This document shows, in pieces, positions 47,198 through 54,482 of a DNA stretch of 64,000 nt. A program made the position numbers and the translations under genes. Under the pieces are notes generated by a model that was not told the DNA's origin, did not search any database, and was given only the letters and a program-made list of their open reading frames with translations. Each line of letters begins with the position of its first letter. Position 1 is the stretch's first letter. This DNA comes from Cognatundibacterium squillarum (GTDB lineage Bacteria > Pseudomonadota > Gammaproteobacteria > Burkholderiales > Burkholderiaceae_D): the NCBI RefSeq assembly GCF_014652435.1, contig NZ_BMYU01000001.1:1-64000 (forward strand), given 5' to 3'.

Positions 47198-48418
47198 ATG
47201 TATCTTGGCGAACGCTCTGAAGAAGAAACAAGCTATAACGGATTACCCGGTACGCTGGCTGTGCTGGCGGCAACGGTCGGGCTGGTGTTCTGGTGTCGTG
47301 CCGATGCATTTCATGAATACTGGCAGCAAACCCGCCATCAGGATTCCGGCCTCGGTGCGCTGAATGCGCAAAGCTGGTGGGCCAGCGGTGCAAAGCTCAG
47401 CCACACGCTGGAAGGCATGCTGACCGTACCTGCCGAATGGCAGAGTGAAACCCGCGACCGCATGATTACGGCGGTCAACGTCCTGATGCTGGGCAAAGAT
47501 GAAGCGCTGGCCGGTGAAAAATCCCAGCCGGAACCGGTGGCAATGGCAACGGCAGCGCAACTCAAGCTGCATTCTGATGCGATCCATGCGCCGAAATCTG
47601 CGCGCAGCAGTAAAGTTGCTGCTTCCGGCGAAACCGCGAAAAAGCTCAGCGCACCGGAAGTCATCGCTGCATCCGGTGTCGCCAGCACGCCTGCAACAGA
47701 AACCAGCGCCAGCCAGCCGGCGGTGACGGAAAGCAATGAAGTCCGTCACTTTGTGAAACTGGGCTCGGACGGACGACTGGTGCTGAATGAAAACGACCGC
47801 GTATTGCTGGTCGGCGATTCTATGATGCAGGGCGTTGCACCGCATCTGGCCAAAGCCTTGCAGAAAGCCCACGTCAAAGCGATTGACGCCAGCAAGCAGA
47901 GTACCGGCTTAACCTATCCGACTTACTTTGACTGGCCGGAAAAAATCCGCGAACTGATTCCGAAAGAAAAAATCAGTGTGCTGGTGGTGATGATGGGTGC
48001 AAACGATACCTGGGATATGGTGCTGGCTGGTAAATACGAACGCTTCGGTTCCGAGCGCTGGCGCAGCATTTATGCGCAGCGCGTGGCCAGTATTCTGCAG
48101 TTTGCGCATTCGCAGCACGTGCGTGTGATCTGGCTGGGTGCGCCGAACATGGGCAAAGAAAAAGTGAATAACGGCGTCCGGTTGCTGAATCAGTTATATG
48201 CATCAGCCATGACGGACGGCATTTCCCGCTTTGTATCCACCCGCGAAGCATTGAGTGATAATGCCGATGTTTACCAGCGGTATATCACCAAAGAAGATGG
48301 CACCAGTGTGGTGGTGCGCAGTGAAGACGGTATCCATTTCACCCGCGACGGTCACAAAATCCTGACTCAATTAGTGCTGAAGCAGCTGGTGTTGCCGACG
48401 CCGCAACCCCAGTCCTGA
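47198..48418 (+). CDS. membrane-anchored SGNH protein (DUF459)
   Basis: The protein (about 406 aa) has one N-terminal membrane segment (GTLAVLAATVGLVFW). A long Ala/Ser/Lys linker of about 140 residues comes next, then an SGNH domain: RVLLVGDSMMQGVAPHL (Ser block), VLVVMMGANDTWDM (Asn block) and DGIHFTRDGHKIL (Asp-His). The catalytic set is intact. Members transfer or remove acetyl groups on the periplasmic side. The start is uncertain: ATG 47198 is used; TTG/GTG codons up to 47177 are in frame. Two bases separate its stop from the next gene. Confidence 0.88.
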   Translation: MYLGERSEEETSYNGLPGTLAVLAATVGLVFWCRADAFHEYWQQTRHQDSGLGALNAQSWWASGAKLSHTLEGMLTVPAEWQSETRDRMITAVNVLMLGKDEALAGEKSQPEPVAMATAAQLKLHSDAIHAPKSARSSKVAASGETAKKLSAPEVIAASGVASTPATETSASQPAVTESNEVRHFVKLGSDGRLVLNENDRVLLVGDSMMQGVAPHLAKALQKAHVKAIDASKQSTGLTYPTYFDWPEKIRELIPKEKISVLVVMMGANDTWDMVLAGKYERFGSERWRSIYAQRVASILQFAHSQHVRVIWLGAPNMGKEKVNNGVRLLNQLYASAMTDGISRFVSTREALSDNADVYQRYITKEDGTSVVVRSEDGIHFTRDGHKILTQLVLKQLVLPTPQPQS

Positions 48419-48419
48419 T

Positions 48420-49634
48420 ATGCGTAGTATGTTGAAACAAACCCTGCCGCTGCTGTTATGCGGCAGTGTGCTCGCTGCCAGCCCCGCGCAGGCAGCGAAT
48501 GTCGTCGATTACGGCGATCCGAATGCGCCGCGTTTATGGCGGCAACTGGCGGCGCTGGAACGGCACGAGAGCAGGGAAGTGGTACGCATTCTGCAGCTTG
48601 GCGATTCGCATACGGCCGGTGATTATTTCACTCAGGCTTACCGCAGCCGTCTGCAACAACGCTTCGGCAACAGCGGCCCGGGCTGGATTACTCCCGGTTA
48701 CGTCAAAAATCAGCGCTCCGCCCAGTTTCTGATGAAAATGAGCGGCGACTGGAATATGCGCATCAGTCGCGGCAATCCTGAGAACCTGCCCGTCGGCGGC
48801 ATCGGAAACTTACCGGCACCCGGCGCACAGGCAGAACTGGTGCCGAAATTCCCGCTGAATGGCATGTATAAAATCTCGGTCTGGTCACGTAAAGTGAATG
48901 ATCAACCGGTATCGCCGTGGAAACTGACACTGCCGAACGGGGACGTACGCGAACTCTCGCCGCCGATCAGCGCAGACTGGCAAATGTCCTATGTGATCGG
49001 CAACGGCAATGATCTGAACAGCTTTTATCTGAAAGCGCAGGACAACCCCGCAGAACTGGGTGGCATTGCGATTGATGCGCTGAACCCCGGTGTCACGGTC
49101 GATGCGCTCGGCATCGTCGGCGCGATGCAGCGCGTGACACTGCGCTGGCAGCAGGAAGCCGTCAGCGATCAGTTACGCTGGCGTCAGCCGGATTTAATTG
49201 TGCTGGCTTACGGCACCAATGAAGCCTTCGATCCGAAGCCGGACTGGGATGCCTATTATCAGGATCTCAAAAACTCGATCCGCCTGCTGCGCCAGAAAGC
49301 GCCATCCGCCGCGATTCTGATGATCGGTGCACCGGACTCCGCACGCCGCAACGGCCCCGGTGATTACGTTGGCTGCCGCTTCCGTCAGCCCAGCGGCCTG
49401 AACCATGTCAAAACAATACAGCGGCAAGTGGCGATCGAAGAAAAAATCCTGTTCTGGGACTGGATGGCAGCCATGGGCGGCACTTGCGCGATTCAGCGCT
49501 ATGCCAGCGCCACGCCACCGCTGGCAGGGCAAGACCTGATCCATTTCACGCAGGATGGCTATGAAATGAATGGTGAAGCGTTTTACGAAGCGCTGATTCA
49601 GGCCTATCAGCGCGGACGGCAGGGCAAGGGATAA
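48420..49634 (+). CDS. exported SGNH-family protein
   Basis: The protein (404 aa) has a Sec signal peptide (LPLLLCGSVLAASPAQA). The SGNH core is present: ILQLGDSHTAGDYF (Ser), VLAYGTNEAFDPKPDWD (Asn block) and DLIHFTQDGYEM (Asp-His). LPVGGIGNLPAPG and SVWSRKVNDQPVSPWKL are further domain segments. It resembles PatB/AlgX-like acetyl acceptor enzymes that act with an MBOAT. Translation is tightly linked to the previous gene. A role as the final O-acetyltransferase is inference. Confidence 0.85.
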   Translation: MRSMLKQTLPLLLCGSVLAASPAQAANVVDYGDPNAPRLWRQLAALERHESREVVRILQLGDSHTAGDYFTQAYRSRLQQRFGNSGPGWITPGYVKNQRSAQFLMKMSGDWNMRISRGNPENLPVGGIGNLPAPGAQAELVPKFPLNGMYKISVWSRKVNDQPVSPWKLTLPNGDVRELSPPISADWQMSYVIGNGNDLNSFYLKAQDNPAELGGIAIDALNPGVTVDALGIVGAMQRVTLRWQQEAVSDQLRWRQPDLIVLAYGTNEAFDPKPDWDAYYQDLKNSIRLLRQKAPSAAILMIGAPDSARRNGPGDYVGCRFRQPSGLNHVKTIQRQVAIEEKILFWDWMAAMGGTCAIQRYASATPPLAGQDLIHFTQDGYEMNGEAFYEALIQAYQRGRQGKG

Positions 49635-49734
49635 ATTTTCCGGGTAACCCTGTGTTGCCGCCGGAATTTGCCGTAAATGCCAGTATCAGTCCCTGTTTGC
49701 AGCATGGCAGGCGGGGCGCAGACAAGGAGCAGAT

Positions 49735-50343
49735 ATGGCAATTTCCGGAGTGGGCAGCGATTCCCTGAGTTCCTTACTCGGCAACCTCGCTCCCGTCGTC
49801 AAATCCACGCAAACCAGCGGCACCGCCAGCACGGTAAATTCTTCAGCATCTTCTGCCAGCACACCGGCCAGTAACACCGGCACGCTGCAGGACAAATCCG
49901 TGATGGCGGCGGCGCTGATGCAATCCCTGCAGCAATTCAGCGCGGGCAGCAGTATCAGCAGCCTGTTCTCTGATACCGAAGACAGCCAGAGCAGCGGCAA
50001 TCAGTTCTTAAGCCAGTTATACGCCGCAATGCCCGAAGTCGAAGGTATGCCATCCGGCAAAACCGGCGGCGCAAACGTCTATGCCAAGCCCGCCCAACTG
50101 AATACCAGCAGCCCTACCTATCCGCTGCAGCAAGGCATACAAAAACTGATTTCGCAGTTAGAGCAGGGCAGCGGCGATCAGGCCAACTCCTTGCTGAGCA
50201 ACCTGCAATCCTCGTTTAACACCCTGATCAAAGCCAGCGGCGGCAACCCGCAGCAAGGTGATTTGCAATCCTTCCTGAAACTGGTCGCCACACAAGTGCA
50301 GGGCAGCTTATCCGTCGGCAGCCTGTTCTCCGCCAGCGCCTGA
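49735..50343 (+). CDS. Ser/Gln-rich protein of unknown function
   Basis: The protein (202 aa) is low-complexity at its N-terminus (SSLLGNLAPVV, then Ser/Thr/Ala runs to about residue 55). The second half has helical segments with Gln and Leu (QQGIQKLISQLEQ; LLSNLQSSFNTLIKASGG). There is no signal peptide or membrane segment. The ribosome site AAGGAG is good. It has no recognisable family; the composition recalls secreted or surface-associated proteins. It ends at a very strong terminator. Confidence 0.75.
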   Translation: MAISGVGSDSLSSLLGNLAPVVKSTQTSGTASTVNSSASSASTPASNTGTLQDKSVMAAALMQSLQQFSAGSSISSLFSDTEDSQSSGNQFLSQLYAAMPEVEGMPSGKTGGANVYAKPAQLNTSSPTYPLQQGIQKLISQLEQGSGDQANSLLSNLQSSFNTLIKASGGNPQQGDLQSFLKLVATQVQGSLSVGSLFSASA

Positions 50344-50379
50344 GTTTCACCTAAGCATTTCTGAACGCTGAATCCCGTC

Positions 50380-50423
50380 AAAACCAAGCCGGTGCCGTAA
50401 AAACGCACCGGCTTGGTTTTTTT
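50380..50423 (+). terminator. strong Rho-independent terminator
   Basis: A 16-base stem AAAACCAAGCCGGTGC / GCACCGGCTTGGTTTT with a TTT tail. Between this and the next repeat (50424-50493) nothing is seen. Confidence 0.93.
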
Positions 50424-50493
50424 AAGGGTAGGGACGAGGCCTCTGGTAAGCATCTGCCACAGTTCACAAAGCCGTTGAAACGCCATTTTGAAG

Positions 50494-50582
50494 ACCAAAT
50501 GCGGACTTCAGCACAGCAATCCGGCGGTCGTCGGCAGAAAGTCTGGCTGTCCGGAAATGCCAGATGCGGAGTTCTGCATAAC
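50494..50582 (+). repeat. dispersed about 90-bp intergenic repeat, copy 3
   Basis: Reads CCAAATGCGGACTTCAGCAC, then GGCGGTCGTCGGCAGAAAGT, then GAAATGCCAGATGCGGAGTT and CTGCATAA. It lies just outside the DUF817 gene and in the same orientation as copies 4 and 5. Confidence 0.9.
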
Positions 50583-50607
50583 AGCAGTGCCGGACGACTG
50601 AGCGGGC

Positions 50608-51450
50608 TTACTCCGCCACATGCACATGCTGCTTGATGTGTTTCAGATTCGCGATCAGCGTAAAACTCATGATCACCAGCAGCGACCATGAACTCCATTT
50701 GCCCAGATGCACGGTAGACCACGCGCCGATCTGATTCGGATAGCGCCAGATGCCGAACAGCGTGCCGATGTTTTCCGCCAGCCAGATAAAAAAGCCGATC
50801 AGAATGAAACTCAGCAGCAAAGGCATGCGCCGGTCAGTATCCAGCGGACGGAAAATGACGGTTGAACGGGCATACAGACCCAGTGCACAGGCCGCCAGAT
50901 ACCAGCGATAGTCACCCAGAAAATGGTGCGTGAAAAAATTCAGATACATCAGCACCGCAATCAGTCCGGCCATCCAGTACGGTGGATGATGGCGTATGCG
51001 CAAATCAAACAAACGCCATGCCTGAATAATGTAACTGCCCACCGCAGCGTACATAAAGCCGCTGAACAGTGGAACACCCCAGAGTTTTGTCAGCCCCGGC
51101 TCAGGATACGCCCACGACTGAATCTTACCCGACACCTTAAACACTTCCAGTGCAAATCCCAGAACGTGAAACAGGCTGATCGCCTTCAGCTCATCCAGCG
51201 TTTCCAGCTTGCTCCACACCATCCCCGCCTGAATCGCCAGCGCCAGTATCAGCAACACATCGTAACGCGCCACACCCAGCACACCGGCGCGCGGCACCAG
51301 CAATACCGAGGCGAAAAACAAACCCACAAACAAACAGGAGCGTGCTTCTTTCAAACCAAAAAACCAGAACTCCCGCCAAAACCGCTGCCAGCCTGCCAGT
51401 TGACGGGGACGGGAATTCATCAGAAACGCATCAATACGGGCCAGTGACAT
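50608..51450 (-). CDS. DUF817 membrane protein
   Basis: The protein (280 aa) has about eight hydrophobic segments and the DUF817 pattern: FGLKEARSCLFVGLFF, LGFALEVFKVSGKIQSWAYPE, LFSGFMYAAVGSYI and IWLAENIGTLFGIWRYPNQ. It is an inner-membrane protein of unknown function. The ATG at 51450 is chosen since upstream codons are not membrane-like. It lies between repeat copies 3 and 4, divergent from rdrA, and is probably not part of RADAR. Confidence 0.88.
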   Translation of the reverse strand: MSLARIDAFLMNSRPRQLAGWQRFWREFWFFGLKEARSCLFVGLFFASVLLVPRAGVLGVARYDVLLILALAIQAGMVWSKLETLDELKAISLFHVLGFALEVFKVSGKIQSWAYPEPGLTKLWGVPLFSGFMYAAVGSYIIQAWRLFDLRIRHHPPYWMAGLIAVLMYLNFFTHHFLGDYRWYLAACALGLYARSTVIFRPLDTDRRMPLLLSFILIGFFIWLAENIGTLFGIWRYPNQIGAWSTVHLGKWSSWSLLVIMSFTLIANLKHIKQHVHVAE

Positions 51451-51603
51451 GCAAAAGACTTTCACAAAACGATGATAGGAAATGCAATCGTTAAATCGCA
51501 AGCAAGCGATTCTACGCAGACCATCACCGCAACAGCAATTTAGCGGCACTGGACGGCAGAGGTCGCAGCGGAGCGCAGCCAGCCCGTCAGCAGGCATTTT
51601 CAG

Positions 51604-51693
51604 CCCCAAATGCGGTGTTCAGCACAGCCATCCGGCTGTCGTCGGCAAAAAGTCTGGGGCTTTGGAAATGGCAGATGCTGAGTTCTGCACAAT
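51604..51693 (+). repeat. dispersed about 90-bp intergenic repeat, copy 4 (left flank of RADAR)
   Basis: Reads CCCCAAATGCGGTGTTCAGC, CATCCGGCTGTCGTCGGCAA and GGAAATGGCAGATGCTGAGT. Two related end segments, AAATGCGGTGTTCAGCACA and AGATGCTGAGTTCTGCACA, form direct repeats inside the unit. Confidence 0.9.
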
Positions 51694-51876
51694 AGGTGTG
51701 ATTGTTGGCTGGCATGAAAATAGCCTGCTAAAGAGGCGTGGTGCCTCATGAACCATTGAGCATTTTCTTTAGTTTGGAACGAAGCAGGGCACCAGTGGAA
51801 AGCTCGTTTGTCGAGAAGAAAAGCAACATAACCGGAAATGTTCTATGCATTTCTTAAGGTGTCAAATGGTATAAAA

Positions 51877-51897
51877 ATGCCATGCACATATGCCATG
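51877..51897 (+). promoter_or_regulatory. direct repeat ATGCCATG upstream of rdrA
   Basis: Two perfect ATGCCATG copies start 13 bases apart, 58 bases before the rdrA ATG. The stretch 51694-51954 is AT-rich and otherwise empty. They may be operator half-sites for control of rdrA-rdrB. Confidence 0.4.
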
Positions 51898-51954
51898 ATA
51901 TGATTATTGCCATTTCCATTAATAAACTTTCTGACCATTCGTCAAGCGCCGATC

Positions 51955-54477
51955 ATGACCCAGAACAAGCGATACATTCCCATTGATGCTGTTGAAAGTG
52001 CTGTATTACCCGATGCCAATACGCTACTGCCAATCAAAGTATATGAGCAGCTGGCACAAAGGATCGGTGAAGCCGTGAAAAAAGCGGAAGCAGCGAAAGG
52101 TAAATCGCTGAACCAGTTGCGCGAACACAATGCCATTTCCATTGACGGTGCGCGTGGTACTGGTAAGACGGCGGTACTGGTCAATCTGAAGAGTTATCTG
52201 AATACGGATAAGCACAAGGATATTCTGAGCAAAGTCCATATTTTTGATCCGGTAGATCCTACTTTGTTAGAAAACGGCGAATCCTTATTTCTGCATATCA
52301 TTGTTGCTGCTGTGCTGCATGACAATGAAGTGAAAGAAGCGCAAAGAAAAGACCCCAACAAAGCCCGTCACCTGAACCAGACTCTGGAAAAGCTCGTCCA
52401 TTCTCTGGAATCGGTCGAGACTCAGCATGAGCGTCACGGCATGGACAAGGTACGTGCCATGTACAGCAATAAGCAACTGGCGGACTGCGTGCAGGATTTT
52501 TTCCGCGAAGTGCTGGGATTGTTGGGCAAACAATTGCTGATTCTGCCAATTGACGATGTTGATACCTCGTTAAACCGCGCCTTTGAAAACCTCGAAATCG
52601 TACGCCGTTATCTGGCCACGCCTTATGTTTTACCTATCGTTTGCGGTGACCGTTCACTATACGACGAAATTACCTGGCGCGATTTTCATGGGCGACTGAC
52701 GAAAGATTCCAGTCATAAGTCAGATAATGCTTACGATCGCGCTGTCGAGTTGGCAGAAGAATATCAGCGAAAAATTCTGCCGTTTCCTCGTCGCTTAACC
52801 ATGCCGGAAGTAAATAGCTATTGGCAACAAAGCGATATTTTTTTACGCGATGGGCAACAAGCGGAATTAATGCCGCTGCGGAATTTCATAGCCTGGCTCG
52901 AAATTTTTCTGGTCGGGCCGGTGAATGGGTTGGAAGGAAGTCGTTTGCCACTGCCGATTCCGTCTATTCGCGCTTTAACCCAGCTCTTGCAGCATTGCCG
53001 GGAATTCATTCCTCAATTACCAGACACAATCCGTTCTGCGAAAAGCGAACTGGAGGTTCGCAAGCACTGGCCGTGTTTGCTTTCTGATGGTGAAGCTTCG
53101 GGCAAAAATGCTACTGCGGAGCAGTTGGCAAAATATTTTTGTTTTGAGCCTAAGGCCGGCGCAGCTTATCTGATACTACTTGCCAAACAGCACTGGCAGG
53201 ACTGGTCGGATCGGTCTTTGCTGCGGCCTAGTATTCTGGACACACCTTTGTTCGATCCATTTGCACATGCTGAGGCGAGATTTGAGTTATTCGATAGGGA
53301 AGATGACCTTTCAGCTTGGCCGATTTTATTAAATGGACGCTTGCCGGAAGAATGGCTGTTTGGTATCCGATCACAAGTAACCATGTTGCCGTATCCGGTG
53401 GCGGAAATTGGCGTCAATACAAGCAAGGGTTGGAAGTACACCGATGAAATTCATCGTCTTTCGATTCAAGATCTGACGGAAGATCGTAAAAATAAGGCGA
53501 GATTTTTGATTGCGCTGCTGACACAACGCAACTTTTACACCAACGCGAAACAAACCATGCTGCTGAATATTGGTCGCATTTTCGAATTGCTGATGGCCAG
53601 TATTGTCGGTCGGATAAGTGAGGATGATATTTATGCGATCATGGGACGTGCACCATTCTTTTCTGCTGCGGCACTGGCGCCGACCAAAACCATCACGATT
53701 GATGATAGGGATAAAACTACTAACGCTGCAGATGAAGACTTAGAGCAAAAGTATGAAGCTATTCCGGACTCAGTTATACCTGAAATAGTCCAGACACTGT
53801 GTCGTGATATTAATAAGTGGTACGACAGTCATCATGTTAGCGAATTGGAGTTGTCTCCTTGGTTGGTTTACAAGGTATTCAATAAAGTATTTAGCCAGGT
53901 AGCAAGTAATAAAATAGACCCGAACGGTATGAAGGATATTGGAACGGCATTGAATACTGCTGCGTATGCGTTCTATTCAACCTGGTTTGCCTTTGGTAGT
54001 TTTGAAAAGGGGGAATTGTTTGGCTTAGAAAATGTGGTAGCTACAACCAACATCCATCCTGAAAATCTTAAAAATTATACAGGTAATGACCAGTTTAATA
54101 TCAATGTCAAACCAATATTGGATGCATTTAATAGAAATAGTTCACTTAGGGCAGTGAGTATCGTGCTGGCAGAGCACCCGCTGAAGAAGTGGATTGATGA
54201 AGTAATTAAGTTAAATTGGCCAAAGAAAGATTCTCTTCCAAATAATAAGATTTTAAATAAACCAATCAAAGATACTTCAAAAGTTTGGTTGTGCAAGACA
54301 TTAAATATTAGCCCGGTTCCAGCAAGATTGTCACAAACACGAATTGAAAAAGCTTTAGAGCATAAAAATTTGGATGAATGCCGCGAATTACTGCATTCAG
54401 GAATAAAGATTTATACTGATGGCGATGATGTGATTATTACTCTTAGACATGCAATTCAAAATCACTTGGCTAGGTGA
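51955..54477 (+). CDS. rdrA: RADAR ATPase RdrA
   Basis: The protein (about 840 aa) is a KAP-like STAND-type AAA+ ATPase. It has Walker A SIDGARGTGKTAVLVNL (Gly65 to Thr72), Walker B LLILPIDDVDTS (Asp200, Asp201) and the sensor segment PYVLPIVCGDRSLYDEITW. The C-terminal half (about 450-840) has no named domain but matches the size of RdrA. With the adenosine-deaminase gene next to it, this is the RADAR anti-phage pair; RdrA forms a ring that associates with the RdrB shell. The ATG at 51955 is chosen; an in-frame TTG at 51907 is possible. The 3' third is AT-richer than flanking core genes. The next gene starts five bases later. Confidence 0.92.
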   Translation: MTQNKRYIPIDAVESAVLPDANTLLPIKVYEQLAQRIGEAVKKAEAAKGKSLNQLREHNAISIDGARGTGKTAVLVNLKSYLNTDKHKDILSKVHIFDPVDPTLLENGESLFLHIIVAAVLHDNEVKEAQRKDPNKARHLNQTLEKLVHSLESVETQHERHGMDKVRAMYSNKQLADCVQDFFREVLGLLGKQLLILPIDDVDTSLNRAFENLEIVRRYLATPYVLPIVCGDRSLYDEITWRDFHGRLTKDSSHKSDNAYDRAVELAEEYQRKILPFPRRLTMPEVNSYWQQSDIFLRDGQQAELMPLRNFIAWLEIFLVGPVNGLEGSRLPLPIPSIRALTQLLQHCREFIPQLPDTIRSAKSELEVRKHWPCLLSDGEASGKNATAEQLAKYFCFEPKAGAAYLILLAKQHWQDWSDRSLLRPSILDTPLFDPFAHAEARFELFDREDDLSAWPILLNGRLPEEWLFGIRSQVTMLPYPVAEIGVNTSKGWKYTDEIHRLSIQDLTEDRKNKARFLIALLTQRNFYTNAKQTMLLNIGRIFELLMASIVGRISEDDIYAIMGRAPFFSAAALAPTKTITIDDRDKTTNAADEDLEQKYEAIPDSVIPEIVQTLCRDINKWYDSHHVSELELSPWLVYKVFNKVFSQVASNKIDPNGMKDIGTALNTAAYAFYSTWFAFGSFEKGELFGLENVVATTNIHPENLKNYTGNDQFNINVKPILDAFNRNSSLRAVSIVLAEHPLKKWIDEVIKLNWPKKDSLPNNKILNKPIKDTSKVWLCKTLNISPVPARLSQTRIEKALEHKNLDECRELLHSGIKIYTDGDDVIITLRHAIQNHLAR

Positions 54478-54482
54478 TCTGA

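Noticed and set aside
50608-51450. DUF817 protein as a RADAR accessory membrane component
   Set aside because: It is on the opposite strand, separated from rdrA by a repeat copy and about 500 bases, and its pattern is not that of RdrC or RdrD proteins.
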